Assembly (NCBI GenBank): GCA_902794005.1 | Contig: CADBFO010000016.1 | Location: forward strand, 1-64,000 | From: an uncultured Bacteroidia bacterium | GTDB lineage: Bacteria; Bacteroidota; Bacteroidia; Bacteroidales; UBA932 | DNA length: 64,000 nucleotides | Direction: 5' to 3' | In this document: piece by piece, positions 7,171-16,534 of the stretch | Position numbering within the stretch: the first letter of the stretch is position 1 | Layout of the letters: every line of letters starts with the position of its first letter | Notes under the pieces: generated by a model | Told to the model about the DNA's origin: nothing | The model's input: the letters and a program-made list of their open reading frames with translations, nothing else | Database searches by the model: none | Position numbers and translations under genes: made by a program

Positions 7171-9753
7171 TTAGAATTGCTGGCCCAGGACGAAGTGGAA
7201 GTGGCTGTTTCCGTTGGTGGCATCGTCGAAGCCGTAGCCCCAGTCCACACCCAGCAGGCCGATCATCGGGAGGAACACGCGCACGCCCACGCCGGCGCTC
7301 CGCTTGATCTGGAACGGGTTGAACTCGCGGATGTCGCTCCAGCAGTTACCGCCTTCCAGGAAGGCCAGGACATAGATGGTGGACTGCGGCTGCAGGATAA
7401 CCGGATAACGCAGCTCTACCGTAAACTTGTCATAGACGTTACCGGCATAGCTCTGCAGATTGCGGCTGTACGGCGTAATCTTCCTGGGAGTGAGGGAATA
7501 ATCCTCGTAACCGCGCAGGGAGATGATTTCGGCACCGTAGGTCATGTAGCCGGACATGCCGTCACCGCCCACCTGGAAGTTCTCGAACGGGGAATAGCCC
7601 CAGTTGCGGTTGTAGTAACCCAGATAGCCGAACTGGGCGCGGGTCATGAGCACAAGGTCTCCCACCAGTTTGGTATAGACGGTGGCGTTGAACTTCCACT
7701 TGTGATACTCGATCCACTTATAGCGCTGGGCGGCCGTCCATTCGTCGTAATTGACATCCTTCCAACTGCCCACGGGCACCTTTTCGCCGTTCTTGTAGGT
7801 GTACTTGCGCAGCAGCGAATACGGCGGAGTAAGCTGCAGGGAGGCGGAGAATTCCGAACCGGTACGCGGATAAATCTGCTGGTCGGAGGAATTTCTCGAA
7901 AGCGAAAGGGTGTAACTGAGGTTATGGGAGATACCGTCGTTGAACGCGAAGTAACTGTTGGTCCAGTTGGTAAGCTTGTACGTCTGCCAGCTCAGGTTGT
8001 TATACAGGACGAAGTAACTGTCCGGCCATTTCAGCCGTGTACCCAGACCGGCATTGAAACCGAACACCTCGAACATCTTGTCCGTGGACAGGATGCCGAT
8101 GGCCAGGTAGGAATCCGTCATCCTGGAATAATAGCCGGAAATGCTCAGGGAAGTGGGCTTCTTGCCGAAAAGCCAGGGCTCCGTAAAGCTGGCGCTGATG
8201 TTGGTATAGTACTTGCCGTTTGTCTGGAAACGGAAGGCGAGGTTCTGGGCATCTCCCAGGGGAACCGGACGCCAGGCACCCTTTTCGAATATGCGGCGGG
8301 TGGAGAAGTTGTTGAAGTTCACACCGGCCGTGAGCACGAAGGTGTTGCCGCCCCAACCGCCGGAGAGTTCCAGCTGGGAAGACGGCTTCTCCGTCACATT
8401 GTAAATCACGTCAACGGTATTGTTCATCTGGTTGGGGATGATGTTGTACCCGCTTCCGTACTGCATGATGGCCTCGGGATCGAACTGGCCCATGGAGGCG
8501 ATTTCGCGGATGGAACGCTCGAAATCGCTCTGGCTGAACAGATAGCCCGGAAGGGTGAACAGCTGCCGGCGGACCACGCGCTCGCTGGTGAGGTCGTTAC
8601 CGTTGATGATGACCTCGTTCAGGGTGGCGGGCTTTCCTTCGGCAATGCGGAGCTCCACGTCCACGGAATCGTTCTGGATGTTGATTTCCACCGGAGTGAC
8701 GTTGAAGAAAAGGTAACCGTTGTCCTTATATAATTTGGACACGTCGTACTCGTTTTCCTTTCCGCCGCCATGGAGGCGCTTGTCCATGGTCACCACATCA
8801 TAGACATCCCCTTTCTTTACCTGGAGAATGTTGTTCAGGACCTCGGAAGGATAGACGGAGTTGCCCGTCCAGGTGATGTTGCGGAAATAGTATTTGCGGC
8901 CCTGGTCGAACACCATGTCGATATCGATGTGCTTTCCGTCATCCAGGAAATAGACGGAGTCCCGCACCAGGCGGGCATCCCGGTAACCGGCCTCGTTGAA
9001 GGCATCCAGCACCGTCTTTCTGTCCGTCTGGTATTCCTTCTCCTTGAACTTCTTGGATTTGAACAGATTGTACCACGTATTGGCGTGGGTCTCCTTCATG
9101 TTCTTCGCCAGTTTCCGCGGCTTGATATCCGTGTTTCCGAAGAAATTGATGTTCCGAATCCGGATTTTCTTGCCCTTGGTCACGGCGAAGTTCACCCGGA
9201 TGGCGCTGCGGATCATGGTGTCGCGCTGCACCTGCGCATCCACATCCACCTTCAGGTAGCCTTTCTCCTTATAGTACCGCTTGATGATATCGATGGATGT
9301 TTTCTTCACATAATCGGAGTACTCGCGGCCGGGACGGAGGTTCAGGCGCTCCTGCAAATCCTTCCTTTCGCCGCTTTTCACGCCGGAATATGTCCAGCGG
9401 GATACGCGGGGGCGCTCCCTGACACAGATCTTGAACCAGGCGGTATCGGCCTGGGTGTTGAGGGAATCCAGCACCACGGCCACGTCCTCAAAATACCGCT
9501 GTCCCACCAGGCGCTTCACGATGCCGGTGACATCCTCTCCCGGAACGGTGATTTCCTGGCCTGCCTGCAGACCGGTAAGCTGAAGAATCTGGTGCTCGTT
9601 GAAATACCGGTTCCCTTCCACGCTCACACCGCCGACGATATACTTCTGCGGGCGGTTATAGTCGATTTCAATGCCGCCGCCCGTATTTTGCGCCCGAAGG
9701 GTGATTCCCCCCAGGAGCAACATGGCCGCGCAAAGTATCCGTCTGCAATTCAT
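7171..9753 (-). CDS. bamA: BamA, outer-membrane protein assembly factor
   Basis: Central subunit of the beta-barrel assembly machine, 860 residues. The signal peptide (MNCRRILCAAMLLLGGITLRAQ) is followed by a string of POTRA repeats to roughly residue 430; the first is YIVGGVSVEGNRYFNEHQILQLTGLQAGQ. The Omp85 barrel follows (SQLELSGGWGGNTFVLTAGVNFNNFS onward) and ends in Phe (HFHFVLGQQF). The barrel carries the GYMTYGAEIISLRGYEDY segment, whose RGY matches the conserved loop-6 VRGF/Y motif. Neighbours uppS upstream and ompH downstream are the standard Bacteroidota arrangement. Confidence 0.96.
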   Translation of the reverse strand: MNCRRILCAAMLLLGGITLRAQNTGGGIEIDYNRPQKYIVGGVSVEGNRYFNEHQILQLTGLQAGQEITVPGEDVTGIVKRLVGQRYFEDVAVVLDSLNTQADTAWFKICVRERPRVSRWTYSGVKSGERKDLQERLNLRPGREYSDYVKKTSIDIIKRYYKEKGYLKVDVDAQVQRDTMIRSAIRVNFAVTKGKKIRIRNINFFGNTDIKPRKLAKNMKETHANTWYNLFKSKKFKEKEYQTDRKTVLDAFNEAGYRDARLVRDSVYFLDDGKHIDIDMVFDQGRKYYFRNITWTGNSVYPSEVLNNILQVKKGDVYDVVTMDKRLHGGGKENEYDVSKLYKDNGYLFFNVTPVEINIQNDSVDVELRIAEGKPATLNEVIINGNDLTSERVVRRQLFTLPGYLFSQSDFERSIREIASMGQFDPEAIMQYGSGYNIIPNQMNNTVDVIYNVTEKPSSQLELSGGWGGNTFVLTAGVNFNNFSTRRIFEKGAWRPVPLGDAQNLAFRFQTNGKYYTNISASFTEPWLFGKKPTSLSISGYYSRMTDSYLAIGILSTDKMFEVFGFNAGLGTRLKWPDSYFVLYNNLSWQTYKLTNWTNSYFAFNDGISHNLSYTLSLSRNSSDQQIYPRTGSEFSASLQLTPPYSLLRKYTYKNGEKVPVGSWKDVNYDEWTAAQRYKWIEYHKWKFNATVYTKLVGDLVLMTRAQFGYLGYYNRNWGYSPFENFQVGGDGMSGYMTYGAEIISLRGYEDYSLTPRKITPYSRNLQSYAGNVYDKFTVELRYPVILQPQSTIYVLAFLEGGNCWSDIREFNPFQIKRSAGVGVRVFLPMIGLLGVDWGYGFDDATNGNSHFHFVLGQQF

Positions 9754-9773
9754 TCGAGTAAAAACTTATCCTG

Positions 9774-9781
9774 CAAATATA
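9774..9781 (-). promoter_or_regulatory. -7 promoter box (TATATTTG) for bamA
   Basis: TATATTTG on the minus strand, 20 nt before the bamA start, in the 34-bp gap after uppS. It suggests bamA can be transcribed separately from nadK-uppS. Confidence 0.6.
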
Positions 9782-9787
9782 GGCAAT

Positions 9788-10486
9788 TTATTTGACTTTA
9801 CCATAACGGCGGTCCCGGCGCGCATATTCGGCCAGGGCCTCCCGGAACTGAGGTTTCCGGAAATCCGGCCACAGGGTGTCCGTAAAATAGAATTCCGTAT
9901 AGGCCGACTGCCACAGCAGATAATTGGAGATCCGGAGCTCTCCGGAAGTGCGGATGAGAAGGTCCGGATCCGGAATCCCGGCCGTGACGAGGAAACGGTC
10001 CAGGTCATGGGGCTCCAGAGCCTGGAACTGCTCGGGAGAAAGTTCCCGGGCCGCCTTCTTCATGGCCTGCAGGATATCCCATTTACCGCTGTAACTGAGG
10101 AAGACGACGAGGGTGGTTCCGTCGTTGGAAGCCGTCGTGGCCATTACCTCGTCGATGAGCCCGTTCACCTTTTCACTCAGGCGCTCCCGGTGTCCGAGAA
10201 CCACAAAACGGATCCTGTTTGACATCATGTTGGCGAGTTCCTGCCGCAAGTACTTTATCAGAAGTTCCATGAGGCCGTTCACCTCCGCTTCGGGGCGTCC
10301 CCAGTTCTCTTCGGAGAAAGCATACAGGGAAAGATATTTCACCCCGTCTTCCACGGCGGCCTCCAGGCAGGCACGGACGCTTTCCGCGCCCTCGAAATGG
10401 CCGAAAATCCGTTCCTTGCCGCGGGCTTTCGCCCATCGGCCGTTTCCGTCCATGATGATGGATACGTGCTGCGGTATATTGCTCAT
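9788..10486 (-). CDS. uppS: Isoprenyl transferase (undecaprenyl diphosphate synthase)
   Basis: Cis-prenyltransferase of 232 residues that elongates farnesyl diphosphate with isopentenyl diphosphate to the C55 carrier lipid used for peptidoglycan and glycan export. It has the family signature HVSIIMDGNGRWAKARG near the N-terminus, with catalytic Asp in MDGNGRW, then LSLYAFSEENWGRP and the C-terminal PDLLIRTSGELRISNYLLWQSAYTEFYF. It starts 7 nt after nadK and feeds the dcw pathway encoded elsewhere in the window. Confidence 0.97.
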   Translation of the reverse strand: MSNIPQHVSIIMDGNGRWAKARGKERIFGHFEGAESVRACLEAAVEDGVKYLSLYAFSEENWGRPEAEVNGLMELLIKYLRQELANMMSNRIRFVVLGHRERLSEKVNGLIDEVMATTASNDGTTLVVFLSYSGKWDILQAMKKAARELSPEQFQALEPHDLDRFLVTAGIPDPDLLIRTSGELRISNYLLWQSAYTEFYFTDTLWPDFRKPQFREALAEYARRDRRYGKVK

Positions 10487-10493
10487 AAGGACA

Positions 10494-11318
10494 TTATCCG
10501 TTGTTTCTCATATCCTCGCCCCAGAACAGCCGTGAAGTGAGGGCCTTCACGAAGCCGGACTCGGCAAGCTGGATACGTTTAAGCGAAAACTGTGCCATCT
10601 CCACATGAATGGACCAATCCGGCTGGATTTCCACCACCCGGTTGTCGGTGGACATGGTGGCGCGGCCGTCGCGGCACTCGAAGGAGATATCGAGTTTGGC
10701 GGTCTCCGGGAGAACCATGGGGCGTACGTTCAGGTTGTGCGGGGCTATCGGGGCCAGCACGAGAACCTTGGTGCCCGGCATGCAGATGGGACCGCCGACG
10801 CTGAGGGAGTAGGCGGTGGAACCGGACGAGGTGGCCACCAGAAGGCCGTCGGCCCAATAAGTGGGCAGAGGTTCCCCGTCAATGCTCACGTGGATGCCCA
10901 GAACGGAGGATCCGCTGCGGTGCAGGGCCACTTCATTCACCGAATAAGGCAGCATGCCGATGGTGCGCCGCGCCTCCGGCCCCTTGAGCGTAGCGTTGAG
11001 TACCGTGCGGTATTCTATCTGGAAATCCCCTTCCATCAGGGCTCTGACAACCGCTTCCGGACGGTTTTCGCACAGGAAGCCGATGCGGCCGAAGTTTACG
11101 CCCAGGATGGGAAGGCCGATATCGGCCACCACGTGGGCGGCGGACAGGAAAGTGCCGTCCCCGCCCATGGACAGGACCAGGTCTGTCTCGGGCTGGACAT
11201 CCGACTTGGTATGAATCTCATACAACTGGAATGTAGCCGACTCCAAATCCTTTATCAAGGAGTGCATCCGCGGGTCTTTCCTCAAATCGTCGTTGAGAAT
11301 AAAATATCCTATTTTCAT
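10494..11318 (-). CDS. nadK: NAD kinase
   Basis: Phosphorylates NAD to NADP, 274 residues, cytoplasmic. Diagnostic motifs are LSMGGDGTFLSAAH near 68-80 (the GGDG phosphate loop), the NE/D motif in YSVNEVALHR, and the glycine-rich YWADGLLVATSSGSTAYSLSVGGP segment. It is the first gene of nadK-uppS and is transcribed divergently from pdxJ. Confidence 0.96.
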   Translation of the reverse strand: MKIGYFILNDDLRKDPRMHSLIKDLESATFQLYEIHTKSDVQPETDLVLSMGGDGTFLSAAHVVADIGLPILGVNFGRIGFLCENRPEAVVRALMEGDFQIEYRTVLNATLKGPEARRTIGMLPYSVNEVALHRSGSSVLGIHVSIDGEPLPTYWADGLLVATSSGSTAYSLSVGGPICMPGTKVLVLAPIAPHNLNVRPMVLPETAKLDISFECRDGRATMSTDNRVVEIQPDWSIHVEMAQFSLKRIQLAESGFVKALTSRLFWGEDMRNNG

Positions 11319-11340
11319 GCGTCAGAATAAATTCAACCGC

Positions 11341-11348
11341 CAAAATTA
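11341..11348 (-). promoter_or_regulatory. -7 promoter box (TAATTTTG) for nadK
   Basis: TAATTTTG on the minus strand, about 22 nt before the nadK ATG at 11318. It shares an 81-bp divergent gap with the pdxJ promoter. Confidence 0.6.
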
Positions 11349-11370
11349 ACACATTTCTCATAAATTTCCT

Positions 11371-11378
11371 TATTTTTG
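11371..11378 (+). promoter_or_regulatory. -7 promoter box (TATTTTTG) for pdxJ
   Basis: TATTTTTG lies 21 nt before the ATG at 11400. It overlaps a possible in-frame TTG at 11376, which therefore cannot be the start if this promoter is used; this decides for ATG 11400. Confidence 0.65.
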
Positions 11379-11399
11379 TCGAACTTAAACAAAAGAAAC

Positions 11400-12122
11400 A
11401 TGACTCGCCTCAGCGTCAACATCAATAAAATCGCCACTTTACGCAATGCCCGCGGGGGAAATGTCCCCGACGTAACCCGCGCAGCCCTCGACTGTGAACA
11501 GTTCGGGGCCCAGGGCATCACCGTCCATCCCCGTCCGGACGAGCGCCACATCCGCTATGCCGACGTACGGGAAATCCGCCCCCTCATCCGGACGGAATTC
11601 AACATAGAAGGGAATCCCACCGTGCCGAGTTTCGTGGACCTCGTGCTGGAAGTGGTTCCGGACCAGGTGACCCTGGTACCGGACGGGCACAACGCCATCA
11701 CCTCCAATGCCGGATGGAACACCCTTGAAAACAGAAGCCTTCTCTCGGACCTGTGCAAAACCTTCCATGCCAAAGGCATCCGGACATCCATTTTCATCGA
11801 CCCGGACCCGGACATGGCCGAAGGAGCCGCCTGCTGCGGCGCAGACCGCGTAGAACTGTACACGGCCGACTACGCCGCCCAGTACCCGCAGGACCGTGAA
11901 ATCGCCATCGCCCGCTATCTGGAGACGGCCAAGGCCGCCCGGGCAGCGGGGCTGGGACTCAATGCCGGACACGACCTTTCCCTTGAAAACCTGGCCTGGT
12001 TCGTGCAGACCATTCCCTGGACGGAGGAGGTTTCCATCGGCCATGCCATCATTTCCGACGCCCTGTATCTGGGGCTGGAGAAAACAATTCAGGCCTATCT
12101 TGGGGAAATCCGCAAAAAATAA
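11400..12122 (+). CDS. pdxJ: Pyridoxine 5'-phosphate synthase
   Basis: Condenses 1-deoxyxylulose 5-phosphate with 3-amino-2-oxopropyl phosphate to form pyridoxine 5'-phosphate in the DXP-dependent vitamin B6 pathway. The protein is 240 residues, the usual length. Landmarks are [19 protein letters not shown] at the N-terminus, [15 protein letters not shown] and the C-terminal [15 protein letters not shown] and [18 protein letters not shown], a TIM-barrel PdxJ signature. The start was chosen at ATG 11400 because the promoter box overlaps the alternative upstream TTG. Confidence 0.96.
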   Translation: MTRLSVNINKIATLRNARGGNVPDVTRAALDCEQFGAQGITVHPRPDERHIRYADVREIRPLIRTEFNIEGNPTVPSFVDLVLEVVPDQVTLVPDGHNAITSNAGWNTLENRSLLSDLCKTFHAKGIRTSIFIDPDPDMAEGAACCGADRVELYTADYAAQYPQDREIAIARYLETAKAARAAGLGLNAGHDLSLENLAWFVQTIPWTEEVSIGHAIISDALYLGLEKTIQAYLGEIRKK

Positions 12123-12123
12123 C

Positions 12124-12131
12124 TAACTTTG
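12124..12131 (+). promoter_or_regulatory. -7 promoter box (TAACTTTG) for the OmpH-like lipoprotein
   Basis: TAACTTTG begins 2 nt after the pdxJ stop codon, with a TTG about 21 nt upstream inside the end of pdxJ. It is 38 nt before the next start codon. Confidence 0.65.
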
Positions 12132-12169
12132 TACCCTTTCCATAGGAATTATTTATTAAACTTGCAATA

Positions 12170-12775
12170 ATGAAACAGACTCTCATCGCATTTGGTGTTG
12201 CAGCCCTCATGGCTGCCGCCGTCTCCTGCAATCAGAACCAGACCGCCGCACCCGCGGCTGCCGCATCCAAGGACAGCACCGCCGTCGCCGGCAGCATCGT
12301 CTATTTCAACATGGACAAAGTCATGGAAGGCTATGACATGGCCAACGACCTCAACTCCGTGTTCGAGACCAAGACTTCCGGCATCCAGGCAGAGATTGAC
12401 CGCCGCGGCAAGAAACTGGAAAAAGACGCCAACGATTTCCAGAACAAGGTGGACAAAGGCCTCCTCACCACTTCCGTGGCACAGGCCCAGTACCAGAAGC
12501 TTCAGCAGCAGCAGCAGGAATACCAGCAGTATGCCATGCGCAAGCAGCAGGAAATGGCCGAAGAGCAGCAGGTCATGATGAACCAGATTGCCAACGCCAT
12601 CGCTGAATACGTGACCGAATTCAACGTCGAGCATCAGTACGCCCTCATCCTCGCCACCGCCGGTGGAATTCTTTCCACGCCCGTGGTGGCCGGAGACGCC
12701 AAACTGGACATCACCGATGAACTCCTCGCCGGCCTGAACGCCGCTTACATCAAAACCAAACAGGAAAGCAAATAA
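12170..12775 (+). CDS. OmpH/Skp-like lipoprotein
   Basis: Secreted coiled-coil protein of 201 residues. The signal peptide has a lipobox-like end (MAAAVSCNQNQ, Cys20), then an Ala-rich linker and the OmpH-type opening SIVYFNMDKVMEGYDMANDL. A long glutamine-rich coiled coil (about 75-135, including QKLQQQQQEYQQYAMRKQQ) is followed by the return segment YALILATAGGILSTPVVAGDAKLDITDELLAGLN. This is the OmpH fold with a lipid anchor in place of a free periplasmic form, so it may be a membrane-tethered chaperone. A second, non-lipidated OmpH lies at 6502-7074. Confidence 0.8.
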   Translation: MKQTLIAFGVAALMAAAVSCNQNQTAAPAAAASKDSTAVAGSIVYFNMDKVMEGYDMANDLNSVFETKTSGIQAEIDRRGKKLEKDANDFQNKVDKGLLTTSVAQAQYQKLQQQQQEYQQYAMRKQQEMAEEQQVMMNQIANAIAEYVTEFNVEHQYALILATAGGILSTPVVAGDAKLDITDELLAGLNAAYIKTKQESK

Positions 12776-12777
12776 AG

Positions 12778-13893
12778 GTGCGAATCGCGATCCTTTCAAG
12801 CTTCTACCCGCTTCGCGGTGGCATTTCCCAGTTCAACGCCAGCATGCTGGAAGGACTGGGAAAATGTCATGATACCCGTGCCTTTTCCTTCTCCAGGCAG
12901 TATCCCGACCTTCTTTTTCCCGGGAAAACGCAGTACGTGACCCCGGAAGACGAGGCTGCCCCCGTGAAGGCGGAAGCTTTACTGGATACCGTCAATCCCT
13001 TTACCTGGATCAGGACCGCCAGGGCCATCCGGGCCTGGAAACCGGACCTTCTGGTAATGAAGTACTGGATGTCCTGGTTCGCTCCGTCCCTGGGATACGT
13101 AGCCCGCCGATGCGGCTGCAAGAGCGTCGTGGTGCTGGACAATGTCATTCCGCACGAAGCCCACTGGTTCGACAAGCCCCTCACCCGCTACTTCCTGAAC
13201 GGATGCACGGGCTTCGTGAGCATGTCGGCCCAGGTGGAAGGAGACCTTCTGGCCTTCCGTCCGGAAGCGCCGCATATCCTGCTTCCCCACCCCATCTACG
13301 CCCATTTCGGACCGCGGATGGAAAGAGAAGAAGCGGCCCGGGCTCTCGGAGTGAATCCCTCCCGGAAGACCCTCCTTTTCTTCGGCCTCATCCGCGAGTA
13401 CAAGGGGTTGGACATTCTTTTGGAAGCCTTCCGCGACCTTCCGGAAGATTACCAGCTGGTGGTGGCGGGAGAACCTTACGGTTCCTTTGACAAATACCGG
13501 GCAATCATCGAAACCCTTCCCGGAAAAGACAGGGTATATGTTTATCCGGACTATATCCGGGATTCGGAAGTAAAGAAATTCTGGAGCGTGGCCGATGTCG
13601 CCGTCCTCCCCTACCGGAGCGCCACCCAAAGCGGCATCAGTGCCATTGCCTGCCACTTCGGCGTCCCCATGATCGTCACCGACGTGGGCGGCCTCAAGGA
13701 CACCATCGGCGCCCGTGGCACGGGAATTGTCGCAGCGGAAGCGTCGGCCCGCGCCATCCGACGGGAGATTCTCCGTTATTTCGAAGATTCCGCCTTGCAG
13801 GAGAACTGCCGGAAAGCCATCGGCGAAGAAAAAGACCGCCTCAGCTGGGACCGTTTTTGCACCCGCCTTGCGGAATTTGCCGCCACCTTATAA
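12778..13893 (+). CDS. Glycosyltransferase, GT4/GT-B family
   Basis: Cytoplasmic, membrane-associated sugar transferase of 371 residues. The N-terminal Rossmann half opens with RIAILSSFYPLRGGISQFNASML, the glycine-rich GT4 loop. The C-terminal half has LLFFGLIREYKGLDILLEAF and the nucleotide-sugar site VADVAVLPYRSATQSGISAIACHFGVPMIVTDVGG, in which the usual E-x7-E is partly altered (S-ATQSG). The start is GTG at 12778, 2 nt after the preceding stop, suggesting tight coupling to the OmpH-like gene. Donor and acceptor sugars cannot be told. Confidence 0.85.
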   Translation: MRIAILSSFYPLRGGISQFNASMLEGLGKCHDTRAFSFSRQYPDLLFPGKTQYVTPEDEAAPVKAEALLDTVNPFTWIRTARAIRAWKPDLLVMKYWMSWFAPSLGYVARRCGCKSVVVLDNVIPHEAHWFDKPLTRYFLNGCTGFVSMSAQVEGDLLAFRPEAPHILLPHPIYAHFGPRMEREEAARALGVNPSRKTLLFFGLIREYKGLDILLEAFRDLPEDYQLVVAGEPYGSFDKYRAIIETLPGKDRVYVYPDYIRDSEVKKFWSVADVAVLPYRSATQSGISAIACHFGVPMIVTDVGGLKDTIGARGTGIVAAEASARAIRREILRYFEDSALQENCRKAIGEEKDRLSWDRFCTRLAEFAATL

Positions 13894-13904
13894 TATAATG
13901 TAAG

Positions 13905-15593
13905 ATGAAACGACTCATAACATTGATTACCTCGCTCCTGGTGCTGAGCTGCGGTGCAGCGATGGCCCAGGAATATGTTCCCACTCCCGTCACCGTCTCC
14001 AAAGAGAAGGTCAAGCTGAACGGAAAGATCTATCTTTCCCACGTGGTCCTGGAACGCCAGACGCTCTACAGCATCAGCAAGGCCTACGGAGTCACGGAAA
14101 ACGACCTCTACGAAGCCAATCCTTCCCTGCGGGAAACCGGCCTCCAGAAGAACGCCATCCTGCTGGTTCCCTACCGTGAAAACGCCGCCGTGGAAAGCCA
14201 TGGGGAAACCGCCTCCAACAGGCAGGCGGAAACTTCTTCGACCTATACGGAACACACGGTCAAATGGTACGAGGACATTGAGGACATCGCCCGCCGTTAC
14301 GACGTGTCGGTCAAGGACATCATGGACCTGAACGGCCTCAAGAGCAAGAAACTGAGTACCCGCCAGGTGCTGAAGATTCCGGTCAAAACGGTTGCCGTGG
14401 CAGCCGTGGCGGCGGATGAGGACAAGGACGAGGAGGAGGACGATGACGACAAGCCTGAACCTGTGGAAACGGTGGAAGCCGAAAAAAGCGCTGACGGCGT
14501 CCCGCCCCGGGATTTCCAGGTGCCGGAAGTCTCCGACAGCGATCTGTTGAACGTCCGTTCGCGCGATGTGGTGGATTTCTCCCTGATCCTTCCCCTGCGC
14601 GCCACCGGCAAGCCCAGCGAGGTGAACCTGGACTTCTACTCCGGCGTACTCATGGCCCTGAAAGACCTGGAAGCCGAAGGCCTCAAGGTGCAGGCCCATG
14701 TGTACGACCTGTCGGCCGGCCTGCCGCCCGTCGATGCCCTTGTCAGAAGCGACTTCGTCCTGGGCCCCGTCGCCTCCAGGGACCTGGAAGCCATCCTTCA
14801 GCGGGTGGACGGCCGCGTCCCCGTTATTTCTCCCCTGGACCAGAAGGCCTCCTCCCTGAGCGCTCTCTACCACAACTTCATCCAGGTCCCTACGGCCGTC
14901 GACAACCAGTATGACGATCTGGGCCAGTGGGTGAAAGACGACGTCCACGATGAGGACAAAATCATCCTCATCACCGAAAAAGGCGCCGGCAGCGTCACGG
15001 CCTCCGTGGCCATACGCAGCGCCCTGGCCCGCCGGGAACTCACTTACGACATCCTCAACTACGGCATCGTGGAAGGCCGCGGCATCCCCGCCATCCTCAC
15101 CGGTTCCATGACTAAGGACGGAACCAACCGCGTGGTGGTCGCGTCCGAGAGCGAAGCCTTCATCGGAGACGTCGTCCGCAACCTGGGCATCATGCTTGGA
15201 AAAGGCTATGACATCGTCATGTATGCCCCCTCCAAGGTTCGCACCTTCGATACCATCGAGGGCAGCGCCTACCACGACGCATCCCTGCACATTTCCACGT
15301 CCTACCATGTCGACTATTCCGCTGCCGAAGTGGACCGCTTCATCCGCTCGTACCGGTCCTTGTTCCGCACGGAGCCTTCCCAGTTTGCCTTCCAGGGCTA
15401 TGACACCGCCCGTTACTTCATCGTCCGTGCCGCCCGCTACGGCACATCCTGGCCCGAACGGATGGGGCATGAGAGAGGCACCGGACTCCATACGGACTTC
15501 CTCTTCGACACCGACGGCAACGGCAACCACCACAATGTGGCCGTACGCCGCATCGTATTCAAGAAAGACTATACCACCGTCCTGAAGAAATAA
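13905..15593 (+). CDS. LysM-domain protein with periplasmic ligand-binding domain
   Basis: Exported protein of 562 residues with signal peptide MKRLITLITSLLVLSCGAAMAQ. Two LysM peptidoglycan-binding repeats follow (HVVLERQTLYSISKAYGVTENDLYEANPSL near 44-75 and HTVKWYEDIEDIARRYDVSVKDIMDLNGL near 118-148). A strongly acidic linker (DEDKDEEEDDDDK near 172-186) leads to a type-I periplasmic-binding fold (VVDFSLILPLRATGKPSEVNLDFYSGVLMAL onward). The arrangement suggests a cell-wall-anchored periplasmic protein, loosely like the LpoA-type activators of penicillin-binding proteins; that role is inference. It sits 4 nt ahead of trxB. Confidence 0.8.
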   Translation: MKRLITLITSLLVLSCGAAMAQEYVPTPVTVSKEKVKLNGKIYLSHVVLERQTLYSISKAYGVTENDLYEANPSLRETGLQKNAILLVPYRENAAVESHGETASNRQAETSSTYTEHTVKWYEDIEDIARRYDVSVKDIMDLNGLKSKKLSTRQVLKIPVKTVAVAAVAADEDKDEEEDDDDKPEPVETVEAEKSADGVPPRDFQVPEVSDSDLLNVRSRDVVDFSLILPLRATGKPSEVNLDFYSGVLMALKDLEAEGLKVQAHVYDLSAGLPPVDALVRSDFVLGPVASRDLEAILQRVDGRVPVISPLDQKASSLSALYHNFIQVPTAVDNQYDDLGQWVKDDVHDEDKIILITEKGAGSVTASVAIRSALARRELTYDILNYGIVEGRGIPAILTGSMTKDGTNRVVVASESEAFIGDVVRNLGIMLGKGYDIVMYAPSKVRTFDTIEGSAYHDASLHISTSYHVDYSAAEVDRFIRSYRSLFRTEPSQFAFQGYDTARYFIVRAARYGTSWPERMGHERGTGLHTDFLFDTDGNGNHHNVAVRRIVFKKDYTTVLKK

Positions 15594-15597
15594 ACCA

Positions 15598-16530
15598 ATG
15601 GAACACGTAAAGACTCTGATACTGGGCGGCGGCCCTGCCGGATTCACAGCCGCCATCTATGCCGCCCGCGCCAACATCTCCCCCGTGGTATATGAAGGCA
15701 TCCAGCCCGGCGGCCAGCTCACCACGACCACCGTCGTGGAAAACTTCCCCGGTTTCCCGGAGGGGGTCGATGCCAATACCCTCATGGAAAACATGCGGCA
15801 GCAGGCCCGCCACTTCGGGGCCGATGTCCGTCAGGGCACGGCGACGGCCGTGAATCTGGACAGCCGGCCTTTCCGCATCACCATCGACGCCGAAAAAGAG
15901 ATAGAGGCCGAAACCCTCATCATCGCCACCGGAGCCCAGGCCCGCTATCTGGGCCTCCCCTCGGAGGAAAAGTTCAAGGGAGCCGGCGTATCGGCCTGCG
16001 CCACCTGCGACGGATTCTTTTACCGGAAACGGACCGTGGCGGTCGTGGGAGGCGGCGATACGGCATGCGAAGAAGCCCTGTACCTGGCCAGCCTTGCCAA
16101 GAAAGTGTATATGATTGTGCGCCGGGACGTTTTCCGCGCCTCCAAGATCATGCAGGAAAAAGTTCTCTCCACCGAAAACATCGAAGTGCTCTGGAACTGC
16201 AATACGCAGGAAGTGCTGGGAGATGCGATGGGTGTCACCGGGGCCCGTCTTCTCCGCAAGGATGGCACCGTTTTTGACATTGCCATCGACGGATTCTTCC
16301 TGGCTATCGGCCATACGCCGGCATCGGCCCTTTTCGCTCCCTGGCTCAAGCTGGACGAGAACGGCTACATCGTCACCGAAGGCAAGAGTTCCCGCACCGG
16401 TGTCCCGGGGGTTTTCGCCGCCGGAGATGTTCAGGATTCCCGTTACCGCCAGGCCGTTACGGCGGCCGCGTCGGGATGCATGGCCGCCCAGGATGCCGAA
16501 AAATTCCTTTTGGAGCACGTTAATGCATAA
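15598..16530 (+). CDS. trxB: Thioredoxin-disulfide reductase
   Basis: FAD- and NADPH-dependent reductase of 310 residues, normal for the low-Mr class. It has the FAD loop LILGGGPAGFTAAIYAARA, the redox centre ACATCDG near 136-142, the NADPH loop VAVVGGGDTACEEALYLA and the C-terminal FAD motif GVFAAGDVQDSRYRQAVTAAASG. It keeps thioredoxin reduced in the cytoplasm. Its stop lies 4 nt before the chosen bamD start. Confidence 0.96.
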   Translation: MEHVKTLILGGGPAGFTAAIYAARANISPVVYEGIQPGGQLTTTTVVENFPGFPEGVDANTLMENMRQQARHFGADVRQGTATAVNLDSRPFRITIDAEKEIEAETLIIATGAQARYLGLPSEEKFKGAGVSACATCDGFFYRKRTVAVVGGGDTACEEALYLASLAKKVYMIVRRDVFRASKIMQEKVLSTENIEVLWNCNTQEVLGDAMGVTGARLLRKDGTVFDIAIDGFFLAIGHTPASALFAPWLKLDENGYIVTEGKSSRTGVPGVFAAGDVQDSRYRQAVTAAASGCMAAQDAEKFLLEHVNA

Positions 16531-16534
16531 GACC

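Noticed and set aside
11376..11399. TTG start eight codons upstream of pdxJ
   Set aside because: It lies inside the TATTTTTG promoter box, so it would not be in the mRNA.
13776..15656. 626-codon minus-strand frame opposite the LysM protein
   Set aside because: Antisense shadow; the plus strand encodes recognised LysM and ligand-binding domains with a signal peptide.
16115..16534. N-terminal extension of bamD through trxB
   Set aside because: The extension is an out-of-frame reading of trxB; the signal peptide with lipobox begins at 16535.
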